NCBI GenBank assembly: GCA_036520135.1
Contig: DATDKF010000203.1
Location: 1-14,625 of the forward strand
Source of the DNA: DASSUW01 sp036520135
GTDB taxonomy: Bacteria > Actinomycetota > Thermoleophilia > Solirubrobacterales > Solirubrobacteraceae
Length of the DNA: 14,625 nucleotides
Direction: 5' to 3'
Shown: positions 1 to 6,384 of the stretch, one piece after another
Numbering within the stretch: position 1 is the stretch's first letter
How the letters are laid out: each line of letters starts with the position of its first letter
Notes under the pieces: generated by a model
The model's input: only the letters and a program-made list of their open reading frames with translations
Told to the model about the DNA's origin: nothing
Databases searched by the model: none
Translations under genes and position numbers: made by a program

Positions 1-1518
1 CGCGCGCCCGCGCGGCACGATCGACACCTTGCGCACCGGGTCGGCACCGGGCACGAGCATTCCCAGCAGCGCGTGCCCGGACTCGTGGAACGCTGTCCGC
101 TCTCGCTCGTCGCGCGACAGAGTGATCTTGCGCTCGGTCCCGAGGACGACCTTCTCGAGCGCCTCGAAGAAGTCCTGCTGGCGCACGCTGTCCTCGCCCT
201 CGCGCGCCGCCGTCAGCGCCGCCTCGTTGACCAAATTGCGCAGGTCCGCCCCGACCATCCCCGGGGTGGCCGACGCGACCCCGTCGAGGTCCACGTCGTC
301 GGCGAGCGGGATCGAGCGCGTGTGGACCTCGAGGATCTTGCGCCGGCCCTCCTGGTCGGGCGGGTTGACGGCGACGCGCCGGTCGAAGCGCCCGGGACGC
401 AGGAGCGCGGGATCGAGGATCTCGGGACGGTTGGTGGCGGCGATGACGATCACGCCCTCGGTTCCCGTGAACCCGTCCATCTCGGTGAGGATCTGGTTGA
501 GCGTCTGCTCGCGCTCGTCGTGGCCGCCGCTGAAGCCGCCGCTGCCCGAGCGCTGGCGCCCGATGGCGTCGAGCTCGTCGACGAAGACGATCGACGGAGC
601 GGCCTCCTTGGCCTGCTTGAACAGGTCGCGCACGCGCGAGGCGCCCATGCCGACGATCGCCTCCACGAACTCCGACGCCGACATGGTGAAGAACGCGGCG
701 TTCGCCTCGCCGGCGACCGCGCGCGCAAGCAGCGTCTTGCCTGTGCCGGGCTGCCCGTACAGCAGCACGCCGTGCGGAATCCGCGCCCCGAGCTTGTGGT
801 AGCGCTCCGGCTGCTTGAGGAAGTCGACGACCTCCGCCAATTCGCGCTCGGCCTCGTCGATGCCCGCGACGTCGTCGAAGGTCACGCGGTCCAGCTCGCT
901 CGGGGCGACACGGCGAGCCGTCGACTTGCCGAAGCTTCCCATGAGACCGCCGCCGGACGCCTGCTGGCGGATCATGTAGACGAAGAAGGCGACGAGCAGC
1001 AACGTGGGCACGATGCCCAGCAGCAGATTGACCCAGACCGCCCGACCCGTGTCCGCGGCGCGGGCGTTCACTACCACGTCCTGGCTGCTCACGTCGCGAG
1101 TCAGCTCCGCGCGGTCGATGAATGCCGGAACCTGCGTCTTGAAGCGTGTGACGTCGACCGGCTGGGCGTCACCCGGCGGGTCGTAGCGCACGGCGCGCCT
1201 GAGCTCGCCGTCGATCGAGTCCTCAAGCGAGCTGATCGACGCGACGTTGCCGGCCCGAAGCTGGTCGACGAAGAACGGCTGGTACGGCACCCGCTCGCGC
1301 GCCGCCGGCCCCGTGGTCGCGAACGCCAGCACCAGGTTGAGCACGAGGAACGCCGCGAACAGCGCCCACCAGCGACGGTCACGTGGGAACAGCGGCGGCT
1401 TCTCGGCAGGCTCAGTGCCGCGCCCGTCCGGCGTCGGCGACACGCGCCAGTGGGGAGTGTTCTCGCTCTCCGGCGCGGAGGAGCGTTGATCTGTCGAAGG
1501 GGATTCTTGAGGCGTCAT
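1..1518 (-). CDS. ftsH: ATP-dependent zinc metalloprotease FtsH (3' part missing)
   Basis: Membrane-anchored AAA+ protease that unfolds and degrades misfolded membrane and short-lived proteins. The 506 visible codons give a short cytoplasmic N-terminus, a first membrane helix at about residues 50-68, an extracytoplasmic segment, and a second helix at about 161-183. The AAA+ module follows, with Walker A GQPGTGKT at 255-262, Walker B VDELDAIG with D314/E315, and a second-region-of-homology stretch (ATNRPEILDPALLRPGRFDR). The zinc-binding HESGH is at 478-482. The frame is still open at base 1, so the rest of the peptidase domain, including the third zinc ligand, lies outside the window. I chose ATG at 1518 because GGTGGAG sits just upstream and it gives a normal N-terminus. 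A conserved 30-bp element lies 26 nt before the start and overlaps the end of the rhomboid gene. Family assignment is near certain. Confidence 0.97.
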   Translation of the reverse strand, partial: MTPQESPSTDQRSSAPESENTPHWRVSPTPDGRGTEPAEKPPLFPRDRRWWALFAAFLVLNLVLAFATTGPAARERVPYQPFFVDQLRAGNVASISSLEDSIDGELRRAVRYDPPGDAQPVDVTRFKTQVPAFIDRAELTRDVSSQDVVVNARAADTGRAVWVNLLLGIVPTLLLVAFFVYMIRQQASGGGLMGSFGKSTARRVAPSELDRVTFDDVAGIDEAERELAEVVDFLKQPERYHKLGARIPHGVLLYGQPGTGKTLLARAVAGEANAAFFTMSASEFVEAIVGMGASRVRDLFKQAKEAAPSIVFVDELDAIGRQRSGSGGFSGGHDEREQTLNQILTEMDGFTGTEGVIVIAATNRPEILDPALLRPGRFDRRVAVNPPDQEGRRKILEVHTRSIPLADDVDLDGVASATPGMVGADLRNLVNEAALTAAREGEDSVRQQDFFEALEKVVLGTERKITLSRDERERTAFHESGHALLGMLVPGADPVRKVSIVPRGRA

Positions 1519-1544
1519 GGTGCGGCACTCCACCAGCGGCGCAG

Positions 1545-1574
1545 GTGAGCGGTCATCACATGTTCTGCGTGATC
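1545..1574 (-). promoter_or_regulatory. Shared upstream element, copy 1 (before ftsH)
   Basis: In the ftsH direction it reads GATCAC, nine bases, then GTGATGACCGCTCAC. It ends 26 nt before the ftsH start. It matches four other copies in this window placed before other genes. It overlaps the stop codon of the upstream rhomboid gene, so the last rhomboid codons are read from it. The role as promoter or operator is inferred from repetition and position. Confidence 0.7.
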
Positions 1575-2275
1575 GGCCCGGCGCCGTATGCGCGCCCATA
1601 CGCCGCTCGCCGATCCTCTTGCCGCCCCGATCTGACGAGCACGAAGGCCGCGATCACCCCGAGCACGAAGCCGCCAACGTGAGCGAAGAACGCCGTGCCG
1701 CCCGAGGCTGCGGAGGTCAGCCCGAAATTGCCCTCGAGCAGCTGATACAGGAACCAGAGTCCGAGGAAGATCGACGCCCTGACCCGCACGAAGAACACGA
1801 ACACGAGCGTCAGGATCCGGGCGTTCGGATAGAGGATCCAGTACGCACCGAGCACCGCGGCGATGGCGCCGCTCGCGCCGAGCATCGGCACCGTCGCGTC
1901 GGCCGCCGTGCCGGCGAGCAGGGTCACTGCGGTTTGGGTCGCGGCGGCGGCGAACCCGCCCGCGAGATACAGCAAGAGGTACCTCAGGCGCCCGAAGGCG
2001 TCCTCGACGTTCTTGCCGAAGACCCCCAGGAACCACATGTTCCCGAGAATGTGGCTCCAGCTCGCGTGCATGAACATGGCGGTGAACCAGCTCACCTGCC
2101 ACGGCAGGGGAGCGTGGCAGGACCCGCTCACGTCGCAGGCGTAGAACGACGAATGAACGACTGACGAGTCGAGGTGCGGGAGCTCATAGAAGATCCACAC
2201 GATGAAGTTGGCGACGATGATCAGCGTGGTGACGATCGGGAACCGTCGCGGGGGCATACCGTCGTTTAGTGGCAT
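1556..2275 (-). CDS. Rhomboid-family intramembrane serine protease
   Basis: Polytopic membrane protease that cleaves transmembrane substrates inside the bilayer. With the ATG at 2275 it is 239 aa. Visible family marks are the HxxxxHxxxN stretch HASWSHILGN, the catalytic serine in GASGA (S135) and the catalytic histidine in AHVGG (H199), with several hydrophobic helices between and around them. The C-terminus is a short charged tail. An ATG at 2257 is also possible. The frame stays open further upstream, but that part runs through the shared upstream element and has no membrane or rhomboid character. No clear Shine-Dalgarno sequence precedes either start. It lies upstream of ftsH on the same strand, 37 nt away, yet ftsH has its own copy of the element. 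The two membrane proteases may act in the same quality-control role (inference). Confidence 0.93.
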   Translation of the reverse strand: MPLNDGMPPRRFPIVTTLIIVANFIVWIFYELPHLDSSVVHSSFYACDVSGSCHAPLPWQVSWFTAMFMHASWSHILGNMWFLGVFGKNVEDAFGRLRYLLLYLAGGFAAAATQTAVTLLAGTAADATVPMLGASGAIAAVLGAYWILYPNARILTLVFVFFVRVRASIFLGLWFLYQLLEGNFGLTSAASGGTAFFAHVGGFVLGVIAAFVLVRSGRQEDRRAAYGRAYGAGPITQNM

Positions 2276-2299
2276 GCGAGAACCGTGCGGGCGGCATGG

Positions 2300-2329
2300 A
2301 TGAGCCGTCATCACATTCTTTGAACGATA
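2300..2329 (-). promoter_or_regulatory. Shared upstream element, copy 2 (before rhomboid)
   Basis: In the rhomboid direction it reads TATCGT, nine bases, then GTGATGACGGCTCAT, ending 24 nt before the start at 2275. The 15-bp core differs from copy 3 only at its last base. The distal part is the less typical TATCGT, which resembles copy 5. Confidence 0.68.
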
Positions 2330-2415
2330 CGCGCCCTCCGATAAGCGCCCACCCCGCCGAGCGCCGGCACGCGAATCGCCGTCACGCTGCCGCTCCGGCG
2401 CTGAACGGCGCCCAA

Positions 2416-2445
2416 AATCGTGCGAACTGGGTGACGACAGGTCAC
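2416..2445 (+). promoter_or_regulatory. Shared upstream element, copy 5 (before the 75-aa gene)
   Basis: On the plus strand it reads AATCGT, nine bases, then GTGACGACAGGTCAC. It is the most diverged copy but keeps all ten invariant core positions, and its core is a perfect GTGAC-N5-GTCAC dyad. It lies 56 nt before the ATG at 2502, farther than the other copies. It shares the 226-bp divergent gap 2276-2501 with copy 2. Confidence 0.6.
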
Positions 2446-2501
2446 ATCGGCCGCCCGGATCATCGAGAGGTGAACCTGTCCCCGGCACTCCTCCCGCTCT
2501 C

Positions 2502-2729
2502 ATGAAGAACCCCTCACGCCCGCGCTCGCAGTCCATCCGTGAAGGCGATTACGTGACGGACTACCGGCGCCTCTTCCGCGTCCTGAAGATCGTGCCAACG
2601 AGGCTCAAACAGCGCGCGGTGATCCTCGAGGACTGCCACACGCTTGACGCGACCCTGTTCCGGCCGAAAGAGCTCAAGCGCATGCGACTGCAGCTGGTTC
2701 AGCCTTCACCGGCGCCGAGCCCGCAGTGA
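2502..2729 (+). CDS. Small hypothetical protein A (75 aa), paralog of the gene at 2965-3156
   Basis: I do not recognise a named family. The protein is basic and soluble, with no membrane helix or signal peptide. It aligns without gaps over about 48 residues to the 63-aa protein encoded at 2965-3156. Shared positions include Y-x-TD, RL-x-R-x-L, EDC-x-x-L and LK-x-x-R, about one third identity. The conserved EDC centre may be the functional site or fold core (inference). ATG at 2502 is the only credible start: no ATG, GTG or TTG occurs in frame between it and the upstream element. No Shine-Dalgarno sequence is visible. The gene converges on the amphi-Trp gene (20 nt between stops). Homology to a second local gene and the shared upstream element argue that this is a real gene. 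Confidence 0.72.
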   Translation: MKNPSRPRSQSIREGDYVTDYRRLFRVLKIVPTRLKQRAVILEDCHTLDATLFRPKELKRMRLQLVQPSPAPSPQ

Positions 2730-2749
2730 ACGCGCACAGGGGAGGCGGG

Positions 2750-2968
2750 TCACGCCGACCAGGTCAGGACGACTTCGACCTCGACACGGTCACCGTCCGA
2801 CCGGCTCTCGCGCTTCAGCAGGACGCGGTCGGGCACCGGGACCTTGACCTCGGTGCCGTGGGCTCTCAGCTCGAGCGCCCCGCCGGCGGTGAGCGCGTAG
2901 GCGATGTCGACGAGGTGCTCCGCGGCGCGCTGACGCGAGACCTGCTCGTCGTGCTTGAAGTCCGTCAC
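2750..2968 (-). CDS. Amphi-Trp domain-containing small protein
   Basis: A 72-aa protein fitting the amphi-Trp domain (TIGR04354) pattern. It has an acidic start, an SRQRAAEHLVDIAYALTAGG helix, a strand with VKVPVPDRVLLK, and a C-terminal VEVEVVLTW ending close to the tryptophan that names the family. The family is small, soluble and functionally uncharacterised. It starts with GTG at 2966-2968, which overlaps the TGA of the preceding small gene (GTGA), so the two are probably translationally coupled. GAGGT lies about a dozen bases upstream. The operon is probably controlled by the shared element at 3184-3213. The domain call is by pattern memory, not a profile search. Confidence 0.82.
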   Translation of the reverse strand: MTDFKHDEQVSRQRAAEHLVDIAYALTAGGALELRAHGTEVKVPVPDRVLLKRESRSDGDRVEVEVVLTWSA

Positions 2969-3156
2969 GAGCGGGCCGAGACCTCACGCCAGCTCTTCAG
3001 ATCCTCTCCGGTGATGAGCAGGATCTCCAGCGAGCGGCAATCTTCGACAGCCGCGACCATCGACGCTCTTGAACGAGCCACCCAGGCGAGGAACCGGTAG
3101 AGGCGCCCGTCGTCGGTGAAGTAGGACCGGGTGTCGTGGCGTTGATCGTTTCGCAT
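2965..3156 (-). CDS. Small hypothetical protein B (63 aa), first gene of a two-gene operon
   Basis: Unrecognised 63-aa protein, soluble by appearance. It carries the same core as the 75-aa protein encoded at 2502-2729: SYFTDDGRLYRFL, then EDCRSLE, then DLKSWREV. The ungapped match of about 48 residues suggests a common ancestor. The stop codon overlaps the GTG of the amphi-Trp gene, so the two make an operon. I chose ATG at 3156 because homology to protein A begins shortly after it. The frame is open 13 codons further up to an ATG inside the shared upstream element, so that start cannot be excluded. No good Shine-Dalgarno sequence precedes 3156. Confidence 0.75.
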   Translation of the reverse strand: MRNDQRHDTRSYFTDDGRLYRFLAWVARSRASMVAAVEDCRSLEILLITGEDLKSWREVSARS

Positions 3157-3183
3157 CGTGTACGGAGCATGGGCCGCACTTGT

Positions 3184-3213
3184 GTGAGCCGTCATCACCC
3201 GGTCTTTGTGATC
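3184..3213 (-). promoter_or_regulatory. Shared upstream element, copy 3 (before small protein B operon)
   Basis: In the operon direction it reads GATCAC, nine bases, then GTGATGACGGCTCAC. This is the best match to the consensus, ending 27 nt before the ATG at 3156. It sits in the divergent gap with the CorA gene (3157-3278), so it could influence both, although its orientation matches the minus-strand operon. Confidence 0.72.
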
Positions 3214-3278
3214 GGCCCCGAACCAGCGCCTCGTGGGTGCAGGCGTAACGTCCTGGGGCGACCCTAGTCTGCGAGGGC

Positions 3279-4253
3279 GTGACCGACGTCCTGAACGGGC
3301 TCGGCGCCGCCGAGCGAGCGCGTGTCGGGGAGCTCCGGTCGGAGAGGCGCTTCTTCTGGCTCGACGCATCGCTCAGCGACACGAGCCGTGACGCCATCGT
3401 CGAAGCACTGGGGACTCCAGAGGAGGCCCTGCGCCCGCTGCCGGGGTCCGGCGATGCGTACGCCTCGCGGACATTCCACGCGGATGGAGAGTCCGTCGCC
3501 TTCACGCTCCGGTGTTACGTCGACTCGGCGGCGCCGGCCGACGAAGCCGCCGACGGACTCCGACCACTCGAGGTGCGGGTCGTGGTGACAGGCGACTATG
3601 TGCTGACGCTTCACGAGGAGCGCATATCGCTGCCCGCGGCCCTCGCGGCCGATCTCCCGGAGGAGCGGAGCAAGCGTTACGTCGTCTACGCGGTGCTCGA
3701 CGCGATGCTCAAGACCACGTTCGATGCGTTCGGAGAGGTCGAGCTGAGGATCGAGGCTTTGGCCGCGATCTGGGCCGACGGCAGCGGCGGGCGCGTGCCG
3801 CGGGCGGCCCTGCGGGCCGCGGGCGCCCGGCTCGCGACCATGCGGCGCTGGGTTACGGCCCAGCAGGCCGTCTTCGAGCGATTGGCGGTCGAGATCGGCG
3901 CGCTGCCCGGTTTCGATGCGGAGCAGGAGCCGTACTTCGACCGCCTCGACGAGCAGGTCGACCGCCTGCCGGCGGCGATCGACGCCGCCGCCGACGGGAT
4001 GGGGATGCTGCTCGACCTGCAGCTGAACGAGCGGGCGTACCTGGTGAGCGTCATCGCCACGATCTTCGGACCGCTGACGTTCCTCACCGGCTTTTTCGGC
4101 ATGAACTTCGGCTGGATGATCGACCACATCGACAGCCAGCGTGCCTTCTGGCTGCTCGGGATCGTCATCCCGATCGCGGCCGCGGCAGTGTCCTGGCGCT
4201 TCCTGGTGCGCCAGTTCCTCATGGGCGACGACCGGAAGGCGAGGAGCCGCTGA
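3279..4253 (+). CDS. CorA-family divalent metal (magnesium/cobalt) transporter
   Basis: Membrane channel that forms pentamers and admits Mg2+ (or Co2+/Ni2+ in some members). The 324-aa protein has the family layout: a large cytoplasmic alpha/beta N-terminal domain, a long helical stalk ending with ..LNERAYLVSVIATIF, and two C-terminal membrane helices at about 256-279 and 290-311. The signature GMN is at 274-276, at the end of the first helix, followed by FGWMIDHID instead of the commoner FGGMPE-type loop. The C-terminus is short and basic, as in CorA. Start is GTG at 3279 with GCGAGGGC just before it. It diverges from the small-protein B operon and converges with the DUF1269 operon. Substrate cannot be told from sequence; a ZntB-like zinc role is less likely because of GMN. 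Confidence 0.93.
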   Translation: MTDVLNGLGAAERARVGELRSERRFFWLDASLSDTSRDAIVEALGTPEEALRPLPGSGDAYASRTFHADGESVAFTLRCYVDSAAPADEAADGLRPLEVRVVVTGDYVLTLHEERISLPAALAADLPEERSKRYVVYAVLDAMLKTTFDAFGEVELRIEALAAIWADGSGGRVPRAALRAAGARLATMRRWVTAQQAVFERLAVEIGALPGFDAEQEPYFDRLDEQVDRLPAAIDAAADGMGMLLDLQLNERAYLVSVIATIFGPLTFLTGFFGMNFGWMIDHIDSQRAFWLLGIVIPIAAAAVSWRFLVRQFLMGDDRKARSR

Positions 4254-4281
4254 GGCTCGCTCGCCCGCCGGGCGTCGCTGC

Positions 4282-4857
4282 TCACGGCAGCTTGGCCTTG
4301 AGCCCTTCCTTGAACCGCTTCAGCCGCTCGTGCCGCTGTTCGCGGCGCGCCTCGCCGTCAGCCCGCTTCTCCGCCGCCTCTGCGGCCCGGACCTCGGCGT
4401 AGACGTCCCGTGCGGCTCGGCGAGTGACGGATCCGCCGAGCGCCGCGAGCGCCGAGTCGAGCACTTCCGGATCCGGGTCGGCGATCTCGGCGACGACCAG
4501 CGTGACCCCCGGCTCGAGGCTTCTGCTGATCTCCTCGAGGATCGTCTCGCGCTCTCCCTCGTAGGGGGAACGCCCCCCGTGGCCCTCGAAGCCCTCGGCC
4601 GGGCGCGAGGAGAGCATCCCGACGGGACCTCCCAGCACGTCGAGCAGCAGGCTGACGGTTCCGCCCGGCGGCAGGTAGTGGCCTTCCTGGTCCCGGGCTG
4701 CCGCGGGCGCGTCGATCCCGCCCTGTCCCGACCGCTGGACGAGCGCGGCGCCTCGCACCTGTAGGCGTCCATCGCCGTCAAGTCGCTCCAGGTCGTGCAG
4801 AGCCCGGCGCGCCCGGCCCAGCTCGGCGAACCGGAGGATCACGATGGTGTCTTCCAT
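4282..4857 (-). CDS. DUF1269-like protein, second gene of pair, shortened glycine-zipper segment
   Basis: A 191-aa paralog of the upstream 235-aa protein. The N-terminal alpha/beta part (EDTIVILRFAELGRARRALH..) matches that of its neighbour. A hydrophobic glycine stretch, GGTVSLLLDVLGGPVGML at about 65-82, corresponds to only the first half of the neighbour's, and a glycine/charge-rich linker replaces the second half. A conserved ..LEPGVTLVVAEIADPDPEVLDSAL.. domain follows, then a strongly charged helical tail from about 155 to the end. It starts at ATG 4857 with a very strong GAGGAGGGAGG site, 16 nt after the stop of the first gene, so it is co-transcribed. The family has no settled function; a membrane-associated or stress role is inference. 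Loss of half the hairpin suggests it may no longer insert in the membrane like its partner. Confidence 0.75.
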   Translation of the reverse strand: MEDTIVILRFAELGRARRALHDLERLDGDGRLQVRGAALVQRSGQGGIDAPAAARDQEGHYLPPGGTVSLLLDVLGGPVGMLSSRPAEGFEGHGGRSPYEGERETILEEISRSLEPGVTLVVAEIADPDPEVLDSALAALGGSVTRRAARDVYAEVRAAEAAEKRADGEARREQRHERLKRFKEGLKAKLP

Positions 4858-4873
4858 ATGCCCGCCTCCCTCC

Positions 4874-5581
4874 TCAGCGCTCGCTGCCGGCCGTCGCCAC
4901 GGTGGCGCCGTCGGGCTCGGCGGATTCGCTGTGCTGCCCGTGGTGGAGCTTGCCCTTCAGCTCGTCGAGCTTCGCGTCGACGGTCGCCTTGTTGCGCTCG
5001 CGTCGTGCCCGGTCCAGCTCCTTGCGGGCTTCGTGCTTGGCCTTGCGCTCAGCGTCCTCCGCGGCGGCGATCTCCGCCTCGACGTCGGCGACGCGGCGGC
5101 GCGCCACGGTGCCGCCGATGTCCGCCATCGCAGCGTCGACGACGTCGGCGCTCTGCTCGTCCACGACCGCGACCAGCGCGGTCTGGCCGATCTTGACGGA
5201 GCTCGAGATCTCGCCGAGAGCCGAGTCGGCTTCGTCGGCGTCGTAGATATCGAACAGCGAGCCGACGATGAGCCCGTAGGTTCCGCCGACGAGCACGCCG
5301 ACCGGTCCGCCGAGGATCCCGATCAGGAGGCCGATCAGGCCCCCGCTGGCCGTGCCCGGGAGGGAGGACGATTCGACCCTGTCCTTGCTGACGACCTTTC
5401 CGTCCTCGGCGCGGGCGACGACGACCGCTTCCCGGACCGCGAGGCGACGCTGGGAGTCGAGCTCCTCAAGCATGGTCAGCGCCTTGTACGCGTTGTGGTC
5501 ATCCTCGAAGGAGACTGCGATGACGTTGTGGCCGTCCCATGCTTCGGCGGCCGTGTTGGTTGTGCTGGTGTGTTCACTCAT
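4874..5581 (-). CDS. DUF1269-like glycine-zipper membrane-associated protein
   Basis: 235 aa from the ATG at 5581. An N-terminal alpha/beta domain (HNVIAVSFEDDHNAYKALTM..) is followed by a glycine-zipper hydrophobic hairpin at about 79-109 (GGLIGLLIGILGGPVGVLVG and onwards). Next comes a second alpha/beta half (..VKIGQTALVAVVDEQ..) and a long charged coiled-coil-like tail at about 165-212. This layout is that of DUF1269 proteins: a small ferredoxin-like domain split by a glycine-rich hairpin. A GTG start seven codons upstream (5602) is possible. ATG 5581 is preferred because it leaves the shared upstream element 25 nt away, as for the other genes. First gene of an operon with the 191-aa paralog. 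Function unknown. Confidence 0.8.
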   Translation of the reverse strand: MSEHTSTTNTAAEAWDGHNVIAVSFEDDHNAYKALTMLEELDSQRRLAVREAVVVARAEDGKVVSKDRVESSSLPGTASGGLIGLLIGILGGPVGVLVGGTYGLIVGSLFDIYDADEADSALGEISSSVKIGQTALVAVVDEQSADVVDAAMADIGGTVARRRVADVEAEIAAAEDAERKAKHEARKELDRARRERNKATVDAKLDELKGKLHHGQHSESAEPDGATVATAGSER

Positions 5582-5606
5582 GGAGCGGATGCTGAGCGAC
5601 ACCTAT

Positions 5607-5636
5607 GTGAGCCGGCGTCACGCATTTCTGGTGATC
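5607..5636 (-). promoter_or_regulatory. Shared upstream element, copy 4 (before DUF1269 operon)
   Basis: In the operon direction it reads GATCAC, nine bases, then GTGACGCCGGCTCAC, ending 25 nt before the ATG at 5581. It lies in the 110-bp gap between the response regulator stop (5692) and the DUF1269 start. It gives the operon its own control signal rather than read-through from the regulator. Confidence 0.7.
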
Positions 5637-5691
5637 TCGACGCGATGAGCGGCTAGGCGGGCGTCGTCGACGCGTCGTGCCGCGGCAGACA

Positions 5692-6351
5692 TCAGTTCTC
5701 ACGCAGGAACGCGAGGACCGCGTGTACGCGCCGGTGCTCGGACTGGCCGGCGTCGAGCGCGAGCTTGCCGTAGATCCTGTTGATGTGCTTCTCCACCGCC
5801 GGCACCGTGACCACCAGGGCATCCGCGATGCCTTGGTTCGATTTGCCCTCAGCCATCGCCGCGAGAACCTCGAGCTCTCGCGGGCTCAGCTGCGCGATGC
5901 TGCTCCGGTTCCGGCGGCGACCGAGCATCCGCGCGACCACTTCTGGATCGACAGCGCTGCCCCCCTGGGCCACGCGCTCTGCAGCCTCCACGAACTCCTC
6001 GACCCTGCCGACGCGCTCCTTGAGCAAATACCCGACGCCGTCGGCGCCATCGGCGAGTAGTTCTGCGGCGTAGCGCTCCTCGTAGTACTGCGACAGGACG
6101 AGCACACTCGTCTCCGGGTGGCGCTGACGCACCTCGAGGGCCGCCACCAGCCCGTCGTCTCCGCGGCCGGGCGGCATATTGATGTCCGCCACGAGCAGGT
6201 CCGGCCGGTGGGCCAGGCCCTTGCGGAGGAGATCGTCCGCGTCGCCTGCTCGAGCGACCACCTCGAATCCGGCGTCCGACAGCACTCGTTCGATGCCCTC
6301 TCGGAGGAGTACATCGTCCTCACCGATCGCCACGCGTAGCGGCGCTGTCAT
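5692..6351 (-). CDS. NarL/FixJ-type response regulator
   Basis: 219-aa two-component transcription factor. The receiver domain (about 5-120) shows the acidic pair E11/D12/D13, phosphoacceptor D56 in VADINMP, switch residue S87 and K111 in YLLKERV. A LuxR-type helix-turn-helix follows at about 152-215, with LSPRELEVLAAMAEGKSNQG and the recognition segment VPAVEKHINRIYGKL. All phosphorylation residues are intact, so it should be phosphorylated by a histidine kinase, but none is encoded in the window. It lies 33 nt downstream of a stand-alone receiver gene on the same strand, so the two are probably co-transcribed. ATG 6351 fits the family N-terminus; no Shine-Dalgarno sequence is evident. Confidence 0.95.
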   Translation of the reverse strand: MTAPLRVAIGEDDVLLREGIERVLSDAGFEVVARAGDADDLLRKGLAHRPDLLVADINMPPGRGDDGLVAALEVRQRHPETSVLVLSQYYEERYAAELLADGADGVGYLLKERVGRVEEFVEAAERVAQGGSAVDPEVVARMLGRRRNRSSIAQLSPRELEVLAAMAEGKSNQGIADALVVTVPAVEKHINRIYGKLALDAGQSEHRRVHAVLAFLREN

Positions 6352-6384
6352 CGGGATGAGCCTACCGCGGCAGGACCGGGCTGG

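Noticed and set aside
73..1548. Long plus-strand open frame (491 codons)
   Set aside because: It is antisense to ftsH, whose minus-strand frame has all AAA+ and protease motifs. The plus-strand translation is low-complexity Arg/Ala/Asp-rich, typical of GC-rich shadow frames.
2397..2412. GGCGC-N6-GCGCC dyad in the divergent gap before copy 5
   Set aside because: Pure GC arms of five bases are expected by chance at this composition; no second copy.
2726..3100. Plus-strand open frame of 124 codons following the 75-aa gene
   Set aside because: Covers the amphi-Trp and 63-aa genes antisense. Those have homology or coupling support; this frame has none.
3264..4127. Minus-strand open frame of 287 codons
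   Set aside because: Antisense to the CorA gene, which has the GMN motif and two membrane helices; no recognisable domain on the minus strand.
4262..4274. CGCCCG-C-CGGGCG dyad between the convergent CorA and DUF1269 genes
   Set aside because: Could be a bidirectional terminator, but the loop is too short for the full arms and there is no T tract on either side; such dyads are common in GC-rich DNA.
1545..5636. Reading the shared element as a mobile repeat (REP/MITE-like)
   Set aside because: Copies occur only before gene starts, in the direction of the gene and mostly at fixed distance, with no flanking repeats. This fits a control site rather than a mobile unit.
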